Below the pieces are notes generated by a model, which saw only the letters and a program-made list of their open reading frames with translations, was not told the origin of the DNA and ran no database searches. Made by a program: the position numbers and the translations under genes. Of a DNA stretch of 64,000 bases, positions 28,322 through 36,637 are shown in pieces. The first letter of the stretch is position 1. Each line of letters starts with the position of its first letter. The stretch lies in the NCBI RefSeq assembly GCF_003025555.1, contig NZ_PYMH01000001.1, positions 806,001-870,000 on the forward strand, read 5' to 3'. This DNA comes from Photobacterium lutimaris (lineage in GTDB: Bacteria > Pseudomonadota > Gammaproteobacteria > Enterobacterales > Vibrionaceae).

Positions 28322-29470
28322 TTACAGTGCGGGACGTTGAAGGTGATTGACTAACACCTTCATGAACCTAGCCGCTTCACCACCGGTACAGGCTCGGTGA
28401 TCAAATGTCATGGAGATCGGCAGGGCTTTAACCGATTTCACCTCTCCTTGCTCAAGCACCACTTTTTCAATGATGCGTCCCGCACCAACGATGGCAACCT
28501 GTGGTGGCGTAACAACGGGTGTGGCAAAAATACCGGCAATAGCACCGAAGTTGGATAACGTGATCGTCGCATGTTGGAGTTGCTCACGACCAATTTTCCG
28601 CTCACGGATACCGGTAACCGTTTTATCTACCCATTGCCTTATCCCTTTGGTGCTGAACTCATCCGCGTGACGTAAAACCGGCACATATAGACCATGTTTA
28701 CTATCCACAGCAATACCAATATTCACCGTGTGATGTAGACAACGGGTCATCGTTTCCGCATCGAACCACGCGTTGAGCGCAGGTTCTTTTTGACATGCTT
28801 CGACGATTGCTTGAACAAGCCGGCAGGTGATGTCTTGTTCGGCGGCCCATGCTGCAAGACTCGCCTCTTCGGTAATCGTAACTGCAGCAATAGTATGGTG
28901 GGATTCAGACATCGCGCTAACCATCGTTCGGCGTGCGCCTTTTAAAACTTCAGTTCCTGGTAATTGTTTATCGCAGGCATTGTAAACATCGCTATCAAGA
29001 ATGACACCATCAGGACCGCTGCCTTTAATCGCGCTCAAATCTACCCCCAGTTTTTGAGCAAGGCGTCTGGCCGATGGCATTGCACTAAGAGGTTGATCTG
29101 CTTCTTGATGTTGAGCGCTTCCAACCCAGAATTCGTCGACATTGATATCATGGCTTTCTTGGGCCACCGTTCCGACAACCGTGGCGGCATCCTTCTGCGG
29201 TGACGTGCTTTTTTCATTTACTGTAGCTGATGTGGCTGATTCCTCGATTTCCAGTAACAGGCTACCGATCCCAATGACATCACCGGCGTTGCCATGGCGG
29301 TTAATAATTTTACCGCTATAGGGGGCAGGGACTTCGACCGTTGCTTTTGCTGTTTCCACCGTTAAAACAACTTGGTCAACGTCGACGTAATCGCCAATAT
29401 TGACATGCCATTGGACAATCTCTGATTCAGCTAATCCTTCACCTAAGTCGGGCAAATTAAATGTTTTCAT
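28322..29470 (-). CDS. Branched-chain 2-oxoacid dehydrogenase E2 (dihydrolipoamide acyltransferase)
   Basis: A 382-residue E2 with a single lipoyl domain (lipoyl lysine in VETAKATVEVPAP), a small E1/E3-binding domain (SARRLAQKLGVDLSAIKGSG) and a C-terminal acyltransferase core. The catalytic histidine is in FDHRACTGGEAARF; the usual HRxxDG aspartate is Thr, a variant I recall in other members. It transfers the branched acyl group to CoA, giving isovaleryl-, isobutyryl- and 2-methylbutyryl-CoA, substrates of the liu and mms enzymes in this window. The ATG at 29470 overlaps the E1-beta stop by four bases. Confidence 0.87.
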   Translation of the reverse strand: MKTFNLPDLGEGLAESEIVQWHVNIGDYVDVDQVVLTVETAKATVEVPAPYSGKIINRHGNAGDVIGIGSLLLEIEESATSATVNEKSTSPQKDAATVVGTVAQESHDINVDEFWVGSAQHQEADQPLSAMPSARRLAQKLGVDLSAIKGSGPDGVILDSDVYNACDKQLPGTEVLKGARRTMVSAMSESHHTIAAVTITEEASLAAWAAEQDITCRLVQAIVEACQKEPALNAWFDAETMTRCLHHTVNIGIAVDSKHGLYVPVLRHADEFSTKGIRQWVDKTVTGIRERKIGREQLQHATITLSNFGAIAGIFATPVVTPPQVAIVGAGRIIEKVVLEQGEVKSVKALPISMTFDHRACTGGEAARFMKVLVNHLQRPAL

Positions 29471-30450
29471 TTCCACCCCTCAACCAGCGTCTTCGCTGCA
29501 TCAGTAATGTCATCTTTCTGAATCATGAAGTAATCTTCATTGCGGTAGTAGGGCATAATGGTATCTGTCCCCGTTACGCGTTTCGGTGGCGCTTTTAGCA
29601 AGCACATCGCTTGCTCAGAGACTCGTGCAATGATTTCCGCCCCAACACCGCATGTCTTGCATGCCTCGTGAACAATGAGTAGTCGTCCCGTTTTTTCAAG
29701 AGACTTGATAATTGACGCCATATCGATGGGCTTGATGGTTGCCAAGTCGATGACCTCAGCTTCGATACCCATTTCAGACAGTGCTTGGGCGGCTTGCAGT
29801 GACTCGACAACACATGCACCCCATGTCACCAAGGTGAGATCGCGTCCCTTTCTTAGTGTGAAGCAAGTATTAAGAGGGAGGGCTTCACCGTTATCGATAA
29901 CCGTGGATTTCACTGTGCGGTAAATACGTTTTGGTTCAAAAAACATGATGGGGTCATTGCTTCTGATGGCGGCGAGTAGCAAGCCATAAGCTCGTTGTGG
30001 GGAAGACGGAATAACAACGCTTATACCCGGAATATGGGCAAATAGCGCTTCCACACTTTCAGAGTGATGCTCTGGTGCATGGATCCCCCCACCGAATGGG
30101 GCGCGGAAGACCGCAGGGCAGGTCAGGCGGCCACGTGTACGATTGCGTATTCTTGCAGCATGGCAGATCAGATGTTCCATAGCAGGGAAGACAAACCCCT
30201 GAAACTGAAACTCTGCGACCGGTCGCAATCCTTGTGTCGCCATACCCACCGCGATCCCCCCGATAAGGGCTTCAGCCAAAGGAGAATCAATAACGCGTTT
30301 ACAGCCATATTTCTCCTTCAGTCCAACCGTGGCACGAAATACCCCGCCGTTGTCACCGACATCTTCACCTAAAACCACGACGCTAGGGTCATGGGCCATC
30401 TCGTAATGCAACGCCATGTTAACCGCATCTAGGAGGGTAATCTCAGCCAT
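29467..30450 (-). CDS. Branched-chain 2-oxoacid dehydrogenase E1 beta subunit
   Basis: A 327-residue transketolase-like beta chain, normal length for E1-beta. VVLGEDVGDNGGVFRAT, AEALIGGIAVGMA and FRAPFGGGIHAPEHHSES are family blocks. With E1-alpha it decarboxylates the 2-oxoacids of leucine, valine and isoleucine using thiamine diphosphate. It overlaps E1-alpha by eight bases and E2 by four, so all three are translated in a fixed ratio. Pyruvate as substrate cannot be excluded by sequence, but the neighbouring branched-chain pathway supports this reading. Confidence 0.87.
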   Translation of the reverse strand: MAEITLLDAVNMALHYEMAHDPSVVVLGEDVGDNGGVFRATVGLKEKYGCKRVIDSPLAEALIGGIAVGMATQGLRPVAEFQFQGFVFPAMEHLICHAARIRNRTRGRLTCPAVFRAPFGGGIHAPEHHSESVEALFAHIPGISVVIPSSPQRAYGLLLAAIRSNDPIMFFEPKRIYRTVKSTVIDNGEALPLNTCFTLRKGRDLTLVTWGACVVESLQAAQALSEMGIEAEVIDLATIKPIDMASIIKSLEKTGRLLIVHEACKTCGVGAEIIARVSEQAMCLLKAPPKRVTGTDTIMPYYRNEDYFMIQKDDITDAAKTLVEGWK

Positions 30451-31531
30451 GGTGACCTCCTTGCATACGCATCGCCTTGTTAATGATCAGATCTCGCTGA
30501 CTCAGTAACTCTTCGTTAAGTTGCTCATAGAGAAAATCGAAAGCCGACTCTGGTGGTTGGGGTGAAGTTGCTTGGTATTTTTGGACGACTTTTTCTATCA
30601 CTTCTTTGCAGTGGGTTTGCCAATTGAGATCATCTTGTTCAGACCAAACGCCTTGTTCGATAAGAAAAGCTTTCAGTCGCTTGACCGGTTCGTATTGCCA
30701 AGCCTGCTGAAGTTCATCCTCGCTGCGATATCGGGATGCATCATCGGCCGTTGTGTGGTCGCTAAGCCGGTAACTCACTGCTTCTATCAGGGTTGCTCCC
30801 TTGCCTTTGCGGGCGTGCTCTAATGACTTGGCAACAACATCAAATACAGCGACAACATCATTACCATCAACAGTTATGCCATCGATACCCGCACCTTTCG
30901 CCTTGTCAGAGAGCAGTTCTGCACCGCACTGAATCGAACGCGGTACTGAAATTGCCCATTGATTGTTGTTGATGACAAAAACCAGCGGGATATTCCAAGC
31001 ACCTGCGCAATTCAATGATTCAAGGAAGTCACCTTTAGACGTTGCACCGTCGCCGCATGTGACGAGAGCGACTTGATGGTTGCCTTGAATTTTCAGTGCC
31101 GCAGCAACACCAACAGCATGAGTACATTGGGTGGCAATGGGGACGCAGAAGGGGAGATCTCGGCAGTGACTGTCATCGGGAGAAAAGTCACTACCGCGCT
31201 CATCACCGCCCCAATATTGAAGGTTTTTTTCCATTCCAATTCCACGGGCCCACAAGGCCGGAAGATCACGATAGTAGGGAATGAAGACATCGGATTTTTG
31301 TAAAGCTCGGCCTATAGCAATGCCTATTGCCTCAGACCCAAGGTGTGAAGGATACGTACCTAGTTTCCCCGTACGTTGAAGAGCGACAGCCTTGTTATCA
31401 TATGTACGGGTTAATACCATGTCGCAATAGAAGCCCTTCAGGGTTGTAAGATCAGCCCATTCAGGGAGCGGGTTAACCAACTTACCGCGATGATCGATGA
31501 AACGGTGCATCGGCATAGCCAGAACATTCAT
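30443..31531 (-). CDS. Branched-chain 2-oxoacid dehydrogenase E1 alpha subunit
   Basis: A 362-residue E1-alpha chain. The thiamine diphosphate motif is GDGATSKGDFLESLN followed by the NNNQWAIS segment; TYPSHLGSEAIGIAIG and SYRLSDHTTADDASRY are typical of branched-chain enzymes. The ATG at 31531 has AAGGAG seven bases before it; the in-frame extension to 31558 has none. It is the first gene of the bkd-type operon. The E3 component (lipoamide dehydrogenase) is absent here and is presumably shared with the pyruvate dehydrogenase complex elsewhere. Confidence 0.88.
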   Translation of the reverse strand: MNVLAMPMHRFIDHRGKLVNPLPEWADLTTLKGFYCDMVLTRTYDNKAVALQRTGKLGTYPSHLGSEAIGIAIGRALQKSDVFIPYYRDLPALWARGIGMEKNLQYWGGDERGSDFSPDDSHCRDLPFCVPIATQCTHAVGVAAALKIQGNHQVALVTCGDGATSKGDFLESLNCAGAWNIPLVFVINNNQWAISVPRSIQCGAELLSDKAKGAGIDGITVDGNDVVAVFDVVAKSLEHARKGKGATLIEAVSYRLSDHTTADDASRYRSEDELQQAWQYEPVKRLKAFLIEQGVWSEQDDLNWQTHCKEVIEKVVQKYQATSPQPPESAFDFLYEQLNEELLSQRDLIINKAMRMQGGHHG

Positions 31532-31923
31532 CGTTAGCTCCTTCTGGTGCTGCCTCAAAAGAGGCGGACAGCAAATTGAAGAACGTGCCTAAGAAAGAAT
31601 GAGAAATAGAATCGTTGGTGTATTCGACAGCGTTCAATAGTACTAAGTGTAATCAAATTGTTAACATTCGCTGCTGCTCGGATTTTATTGCTTAGTAAAC
31701 TTATCGGTACACTTGATAGGTTTGTCAGTAGAGAGAATTCGAGAGTAATGTTTTAGAGTTAAGACCTAGTGCTCGTTATTTTCACAATACATAGGCTATC
31801 GCACATACTTACCAATGTTGGAATACAGTTTATCTCGCTGCACACGATGTTCATGCAGTACACGATATTCATTACCGTAATAGTGTATTGAAGTTTGGTA
31901 ACCTTCTTTGTGAGGGCGTATAA
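31532..31923. other. Intergenic region upstream of the bkd-type operon
   Basis: About 390 bases between two divergent genes, presumably holding both promoters. I see no LiuR-like ACGT pair here. Near its right end there is an imperfect tandem 18-base repeat (31837-31872), reported separately. Confidence 0.5.
31837..31872. repeat. Imperfect tandem 18-bp repeat
   Basis: GCTGCACACGATGTTCAT (31837-31854) is followed directly by GCAGTACACGATATTCAT (31855-31872); 15 of 18 bases match. It lies about 50 bases before a lipoprotein gene and might be a double operator. Confidence 0.45.
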
Positions 31924-32376
31924 ATGAAATGGTACAGCAACTTAGCCGTGGTGGTCGTAATGTCGGCCTGTTCATCGCAAGCCAATGTTAGCGAAATAGC
32001 CCAGCAAAAGACGCAATACATCGCTGATGAGTGCTACGAAAACGAAGGAAGCTCACTCAATGAGGCTTTTAAAACCTTTATGTCAGATAGACAGGAGGAG
32101 CTAGGTGGGTTGCGTAAATCATTGAGTGATGAAAATTACGAACAGCTTGATTATGCATTGAGTCATTTCGTGACTTATTGGGACCAGTTACAGACTGAAC
32201 GTAACCAGGCCTGTGAACAGCATGCGACCTGTGAATTTATCCAATTTAAAACCCCTGAACTGCAGAGTAATAATGACTTTTGCGATGGTACCGATTTCGA
32301 GTACAGCGTGAGTCGAGCGAAGATAATCAACTTCTATAGCGATATAGAGCGGCTAGAATTACAGAAGTCCCCTTAG
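31924..32376 (+). CDS. Small hypothetical lipoprotein
   Basis: A 150-residue protein with a lipoprotein signal (VVVVMSAC, cysteine at about residue 16) and a helical, charged body with several cysteines (DECYEN, NQACEQHATCEF, NDFCDG) that could form disulfides in the periplasm. GAGGG precedes the ATG. I do not recognise a family. It precedes a thioredoxin-like gene by about 90 bases and a CDF transporter, but no functional link is shown. Confidence 0.65.
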   Translation: MKWYSNLAVVVVMSACSSQANVSEIAQQKTQYIADECYENEGSSLNEAFKTFMSDRQEELGGLRKSLSDENYEQLDYALSHFVTYWDQLQTERNQACEQHATCEFIQFKTPELQSNNDFCDGTDFEYSVSRAKIINFYSDIERLELQKSP

Positions 32377-32469
32377 CTTTTCACCGTCGTTAATTGAGTC
32401 GATCGGCTATAATGTATTTGATTATAATCTTTGCTAGTATCCGCTGTTTTATACGAAGAAGATAATCAA

Positions 32470-32904
32470 ATGGCAGCCTTTTCTGTTCAATGTTCCCATT
32501 GCCGTCAAAGCGCGAGTTTACTGCCTCAGTCACTATCAAATACCGTTAAGTGTCCTCATTGCGGTAAACATATCTTAGATGGTCATCCGGTTGACGCTGA
32601 TAGCAAGTCACTGGATAAATTGGTTTATTCCCCTATACCGGTGATCGTTGTTTTTTGGAATGACAACTGTGCCCCCTGTAAGGCGTTCAAACCGATTGTT
32701 GCTAAAATAGCTAAAGAGCGGGCGGGAAAACTTCGTGTGGTCTTTGTTAACGTAAGCAAAAACATGGGTTTATCATCAAAATACCGATTGCGTGGAGTAC
32801 CTACGACTATTGCCTTTAAAAAGGGGCGGCAGCAAGCAGTTTTGAACTCTGCTTTACGCAAAAATGAATTTGCTAAGTGGTTGTCTGAGTCATTATCAAT
32901 TTGA
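32470..32904 (+). CDS. Thioredoxin 2-like protein with zinc motif and unusual active site
   Basis: A 144-residue protein with the thioredoxin 2 (TrxC) layout: an N-terminal zinc ribbon (C8-x2-C11 and C28-PHC31) followed by a thioredoxin fold. The redox motif is NCAPC (C67 and C70, in FWNDNCAPCKAF) rather than WCGPC, so both the tryptophan and the glycine are replaced. The cis-proline is kept (RGVPTT). It is probably cytoplasmic, and its redox potential may differ from TrxC. The ATG at 32470 follows GAAGAAGA; the upstream in-frame start at 32431 has no support. Confidence 0.8.
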   Translation: MAAFSVQCSHCRQSASLLPQSLSNTVKCPHCGKHILDGHPVDADSKSLDKLVYSPIPVIVVFWNDNCAPCKAFKPIVAKIAKERAGKLRVVFVNVSKNMGLSSKYRLRGVPTTIAFKKGRQQAVLNSALRKNEFAKWLSESLSI

Positions 32905-33031
32905 TCACAAAAGCGTAACTGTGGTAAAGGTATAGTAATCAACGAGCAAACAGACTGTATATAACAGACGAATAGCTGTTTGTTTGCATTCATAATCATT
33001 GCAATTTAATTAACAGTATAAGGAGGATTTT

Positions 33032-33946
33032 ATGGCTACTAGCCGTAAAATTAGTAAAGAACGTTTAGCACTGAAGTTATCCCTAGCGGGTACTATCCTG
33101 TTGTCTTCGCTAGGCATAGGCTACGGGTTGTATGTTGGATCCAATGCCATTCTACTCGATGGAATGTTCTCTTTACTCAGTATGGGAATGACAGGTTTAA
33201 GCCTGTATACCGCTTACCTCGTTTCTAAGCCAGATGATAAGCATTTCCAATTTGGCTATGCGCACATTGAACCGTTAATTAACGTCGTCAATGGCTTGCT
33301 CATCTTACTCACATGTGTTTTTGGTTTAATTAGTGGTGTGCAAACCATTGTCAACGGTGGACACGATATCGTCCTCGAGCATGCTATTTTCTATGCTGTG
33401 CTTTCGACTATTTGCTGTTTTTCTATCTATTTTACTGAAACTTATATTGCTAAAGCGGAGCAATCTGAGTTGGTTAAAGTTGACTCTCAGGAGTGGCTTA
33501 TTGATGGGATCCTGAGTGCGTCGATTTTGGTTGGGTTTATTGTCGTGATGATCCTCGATCATTATGGTTTTTCACAGTGGAACCGTTATGTTGATCCTAT
33601 CTTGGTTTCTACTTTATCGCTTGCTGCTGCTGTGCTGCCGATTAAGGTGTTACGTCGTAACCTAAGAGAAGTGTTACTTGTTGCTCCCCAAGATGATGTG
33701 CAGGATAACGTCGACCGCGTTATAGCCAAGCTATCAAAACAGTATCATTTTGATGATTATACTCATCATTTTGCAAAAACAGGCCGGCAGTATGACCTTG
33801 AAGTCAACATCCTTGTTAAGGACGATACCTATTGGACGACCAAGCGACAAGATCAGATAAGATTGATTTTGTGGGAAGCGTTATCTGATGAACTTGGCGA
33901 TACTTGGTTATCAGTGAGCTTTACCGGGCAGGCAAGGTGGCTCTGA
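33032..33946 (+). CDS. Cation diffusion facilitator family transporter, divergent metal site
   Basis: A 304-residue CDF-type protein with about six membrane segments and a C-terminal cytoplasmic domain. HFQFGYAHIEPLINVVNG is the family's FGHxRxE-like motif. Aligned by eye with YiiP, the transport site reads D43 (as D45), S47 (for D49), E154 (for H153) and D158 (as D157), so two ligands differ. It likely exports a divalent cation in exchange for protons, but the metal may not be zinc. AAGGAGG precedes the ATG. A terminator follows. Confidence 0.82.
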   Translation: MATSRKISKERLALKLSLAGTILLSSLGIGYGLYVGSNAILLDGMFSLLSMGMTGLSLYTAYLVSKPDDKHFQFGYAHIEPLINVVNGLLILLTCVFGLISGVQTIVNGGHDIVLEHAIFYAVLSTICCFSIYFTETYIAKAEQSELVKVDSQEWLIDGILSASILVGFIVVMILDHYGFSQWNRYVDPILVSTLSLAAAVLPIKVLRRNLREVLLVAPQDDVQDNVDRVIAKLSKQYHFDDYTHHFAKTGRQYDLEVNILVKDDTYWTTKRQDQIRLILWEALSDELGDTWLSVSFTGQARWL

Positions 33947-33972
33947 GGCCATATAAAACAGAATGACAAACT

Positions 33973-33999
33973 AAAAAGGGTATTTACGACCCTTTTTAC
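33973..33999 (+). terminator. Terminator of the CDF transporter gene
   Basis: AAAAAGGGT (33973-33981) pairs with ACCCTTTTT (33989-33997) around a seven-base loop, ending in a T-run. Confidence 0.85.
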
Positions 34000-34134
34000 C
34001 TCCAAAATTGATGTCTTTAATTATTATCATAGTTATGTATCCAAAGCACTTAGGTATAAGTTTATCTAATCTGATTTGGGGATTAATCTAGTGATAAAAA
34101 CGCTGGTTATTATTGACTTTTATCTGCAAAATAT

Positions 34135-34168
34135 TCATTGATTCATCGGTTGCCTGATGAATCAATGA
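34135..34168. repeat. Perfect 13-bp inverted repeat
   Basis: TCATTGATTCATC (34135-34147) is the exact reverse complement of GATGAATCAATGA (34156-34168), with an eight-base loop. No T-run follows, so it is not a simple terminator. It may be an operator or an RNA stem. Confidence 0.65.
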
Positions 34169-34262
34169 GCAGCGTGCTGGCGGTTTCATTGCGTATCACT
34201 TAACGTTATGTTTTTTATAATTAATAGTATGGAGTGTGTTGATAGAAGATATAAGGTTTTTC

Positions 34263-34370
34263 ATGCAATTAGGACGAATATTATGCAAAGTTTTTAGTGC
34301 ATTTTTTGCGCTGTTGGGGTATCTTGTCCACAGTCTAAAAATTGCTTCTATCTCTAGTGGTAATCTTTAG
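34263..34370 (+). CDS. Putative 35-residue peptide (hydrophobic core)
   Basis: A short ORF coding for MQLGRILCKVFSAFFALLGY followed by LVHSLKIASISSGNL. It has a basic start and a hydrophobic middle. AAGG lies about eight bases before the ATG, and a TATAAT box lies at 34216-34221 about 40 bases upstream. Too short to judge by composition alone. Function unknown. Confidence 0.35.
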   Translation: MQLGRILCKVFSAFFALLGYLVHSLKIASISSGNL

Positions 34371-34437
34371 ACTTACAGGCAGCATTCCGATGCTTAACGT
34401 ACTCACACATATTGATAAATCATAGGCTTATGTGATT

Positions 34438-34545
34438 ATGGAAACATTACTGGTTATCGCCTTCATCGTTGGTGCTTTCTACATTATCTGCAGAGAAAAG
34501 AAGAAATGCACCAAAGAAGTTGATCACTCTCGTGACTCTTTGTAA
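34438..34545 (+). CDS. Putative 35-residue membrane peptide with basic tail
   Basis: A short ORF coding for METLLVIAFIVGAFYIICRE followed by KKKCTKEVDHSRDSL. It would have an N-terminal membrane helix and a charged cytoplasmic tail with two cysteines, a form common among real small membrane proteins. The ribosome site is weak (TAGGC at about 13 bases). It lies 67 bases after another tiny ORF and ahead of a strong hairpin. Confidence 0.42.
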   Translation: METLLVIAFIVGAFYIICREKKKCTKEVDHSRDSL

Positions 34546-34627
34546 TTACGACTTTTATTAGAGTGATCTGCTGGATTAACTGTTGTACCAGTACTATTGC
34601 AATTTAAGTGATTGGATACGTAGTATA

Positions 34628-34686
34628 AATCGCCCTTTTAATATTCTTTGACTCTTCATGAGAGAATATTATGGGCGATTTTTTAT
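34628..34686. terminator. Long hairpin terminator shared with nagZ
   Basis: AAATCGCCC (34628-34636) pairs with GGGCGATTT (34673-34681), with an inner stem AATATTCT (34640-34647) to AGAATATT (34663-34670), followed by TTTTT. It can end nagZ on the minus strand and the small-ORF transcript on the plus strand. Confidence 0.8.
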
Positions 34687-34719
34687 TGATAGCGACTGAC
34701 TATCGTCCGCTGTCTGTCG

Positions 34720-35724
34720 TTAAGCTTGCTTCTCCATCCACTGCTCGCGAAGGCGTGCGATACGTTTTGCCGTTTCTTGCCATTTTGATGTATTAATTAA
34801 GTCTCTATATTCACCGGTTGGCTTTTTACATAGCGACTCTAAAGAAGGGACCTGTGTCTGGGGGAGTCCATCTAACGCCTCGATAGCACCTTCGCGGTTA
34901 TTACAAAGCATCACCATATCGCACCCTGCACGCTGAGCTGCAATGGCCCGTTCACTATAGCTGCCAAGTACATCGGCACCTTTCATATTGAGATCATCAG
35001 AAAACACGACCCCTTTGAAGCCCATTTCCTCACGGAGAATATGCTTTAGCCAGTATTCAGATCCACTAGCTGGTGATGAATCATAATGATCAAATATTAC
35101 ATGGGCTGGCATCATAGCATCGAGTAGGTTGTTATCGATCAAAGACTGAAATACCGTCATATCGTGCTCTTTTATCATATCGCGTGAGTCGATAGGGGTT
35201 TCGAGGTGTGAGTCAGCGATAACGCCGCCATGGCCTGGAAAGTGTTTTCCTGTTGCTGCCATTCCTGCCAGTTTCATTCCCTTGATAAACTCGGAAGCAT
35301 AGTGAATAACTTGCTGGGGATCATCTGAAAAAGCCCTGTCACCAATTGCTTTGCAGTCAAACCCGAGATCCAATACAGGAGCAAGGCTGAGGTCTATATC
35401 CATTGCAAGCAACTCGGCGGCCATTAGCCAACCACCATCATAAGCCAAGGCTTTTCCTTCTTTGCTTTGAGCAAAGGCTTTTGCTGGTGGGAGTAATGTG
35501 AACTCCTCGCGGAATCGTTGTACACGTCCGCCTTCTTGATCTACAGCAATAAGAAGAGGGCGCTTCGCGGTATTACGAATATCTTTGGTCAGCGCGCGCA
35601 ATTGCTCACGATCATGGTAGTTTCGTGAGAAAAAAATGATTCCACCGACGGTAGGGTGTTGGATGATCTCGCGATCTTCTGCATCTAGCTCATAGCCAGT
35701 CACATCAAGCATCAGAGGGCCCAT
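34720..35724 (-). CDS. nagZ: Beta-N-acetylhexosaminidase (cell-wall recycling)
   Basis: A 334-residue GH3 enzyme aligning along its length with E. coli Nag[21 protein letters not shown] at the start, [14 protein letters not shown], the catalytic loop [14 protein letters not shown] and the nucleophile region [10 protein letters not shown]. It removes N-acetylglucosamine from anhydro-muropeptides in the cytoplasm during peptidoglycan recycling, which influences AmpC-type beta-lactamase induction in some bacteria. AAGGAG precedes the ATG. It is transcribed alone. Confidence 0.95.
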   Translation of the reverse strand: MGPLMLDVTGYELDAEDREIIQHPTVGGIIFFSRNYHDREQLRALTKDIRNTAKRPLLIAVDQEGGRVQRFREEFTLLPPAKAFAQSKEGKALAYDGGWLMAAELLAMDIDLSLAPVLDLGFDCKAIGDRAFSDDPQQVIHYASEFIKGMKLAGMAATGKHFPGHGGVIADSHLETPIDSRDMIKEHDMTVFQSLIDNNLLDAMMPAHVIFDHYDSSPASGSEYWLKHILREEMGFKGVVFSDDLNMKGADVLGSYSERAIAAQRAGCDMVMLCNNREGAIEALDGLPQTQVPSLESLCKKPTGEYRDLINTSKWQETAKRIARLREQWMEKQA

Positions 35725-36100
35725 GAATTCTCCTTACGGAATTTATCTTGTAATAACAAACAGATAATTATGCCTTATATTGAAGGAATAGGATAATGAA
35801 CACGCTTAATTATAGAGAGATTTAACCAATTATTGGCAATCGAACAAGGCTTGATGATAAGTAAAGTAGTGATTCATTGTTTATCACTGTAAACATTGAG
35901 TTGTGTAATGGATTTCATCAAGATTATGAAATCTATCGAAACTGAATTAAGTTATTGAATATAAATAATTTAAAATTGGTGGATTACATGTGCGCACTGC
36001 AATGATATTTTGTTGCAGTGAAAGTGTGATGTTGGGCACTTTAATGCTAGGTGTTGTCCCTTACACTGTTTCCTTGATTGTCCAATTAGGAAAGTGAAAG
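35725..36100. other. AT-rich intergenic region with an 8-bp inverted repeat
   Basis: About 375 bases between divergent nagZ and the DUF1097 gene. CACTGCAA (35995-36002) and TTGCAGTG (36013-36020) form a perfect inverted repeat about 80 bases before the DUF1097 start, possibly an operator. No other feature was seen. Confidence 0.45.
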
Positions 36101-36580
36101 ATGTCAACTTTGGTCGCAATTGCTATTACAACTGGAATTCTATCAGGTATTTGGGGGTGGGTTGCTGTCTCCCTCGGATTACTAAGCTGGGCTGGTTTCC
36201 TCGGTTGTACAGCATACTTCGCTTCCCCTAAAGATGGTGTTAAGGGCTTGCTACTCAGCTTGGCAACAACAATGAGTGGTGTGTTCTGGGCAATGGTTAT
36301 TATCCATCTTTCTACTGAGGTAGGCATTGAGATCATTGGTTACGTTATTACGGCCGTTGTTGCTTTCTTTATGTGTTTTCAAGCGAAACAAACATGGCTT
36401 AGCTTTATTCCAGGGACGTTTATTGGCTCTTGTGCCACATTTGCCTCGGGTGGAGACTGGAAGGTTGTCGTTCCATCGTTAGTGCTTGGTATTATTTTTG
36501 GCTATTCAATGAAAGCTTCGGGTTTGTGGTTGCAACAGAAATTGGCCAAACCTGAAGGAACCCTTGCGCCAGCAGAGTAA
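36101..36580 (+). CDS. DUF1097 inner-membrane protein (YcdZ-like)
   Basis: A 159-residue membrane protein with about five hydrophobic segments, resembling E. coli YcdZ and other DUF1097 proteins (GIWGWVAVSLGLLSWAGFLG, YFASPKDGVKGL, SFIPGTFIGSCATFA). Function is unknown. A G/A-rich GGAAAG precedes the ATG. It is a single gene with its own terminator, convergent with the siroheme synthase gene. Confidence 0.8.
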   Translation: MSTLVAIAITTGILSGIWGWVAVSLGLLSWAGFLGCTAYFASPKDGVKGLLLSLATTMSGVFWAMVIIHLSTEVGIEIIGYVITAVVAFFMCFQAKQTWLSFIPGTFIGSCATFASGGDWKVVVPSLVLGIIFGYSMKASGLWLQQKLAKPEGTLAPAE

Positions 36581-36601
36581 AGCCGAATTATTGAATCGAA
36601 G

Positions 36602-36628
36602 AAAAAGCCGCAATTTGCGGCTTTTTTG
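36602..36628. terminator. Terminator between DUF1097 gene and siroheme synthase gene
   Basis: AAAAAGCCGCA (36602-36612) pairs with TGCGGCTTTTT (36616-36626), with T-runs on both strands. Confidence 0.88.
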
Positions 36629-36637
36629 TAGGCGGGA

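Larger units (their letters stand above)
33947..34719. other. Long intergenic region with hairpins and two tiny ORFs
   Basis: About 770 bases without a normal gene. It holds the CDF terminator (33973-33997), a perfect 13-bp inverted repeat (34135-34168), a TATAAT box at 34216-34221, two 35-codon ORFs (34263-34370 and 34438-34545) and a long hairpin terminator (34628-34686). A small RNA or small membrane proteins are possible. Confidence 0.5.

Noticed and set aside
28322..29470. Thr in place of Asp in the E2 catalytic HRxxDG motif, first taken as a sign of an inactive enzyme
   Set aside because: The active-site histidine is kept, and I recall HRxxTGGEAARF in other functional 2-oxoacid dehydrogenase E2 proteins, so it is likely a normal subfamily variant.
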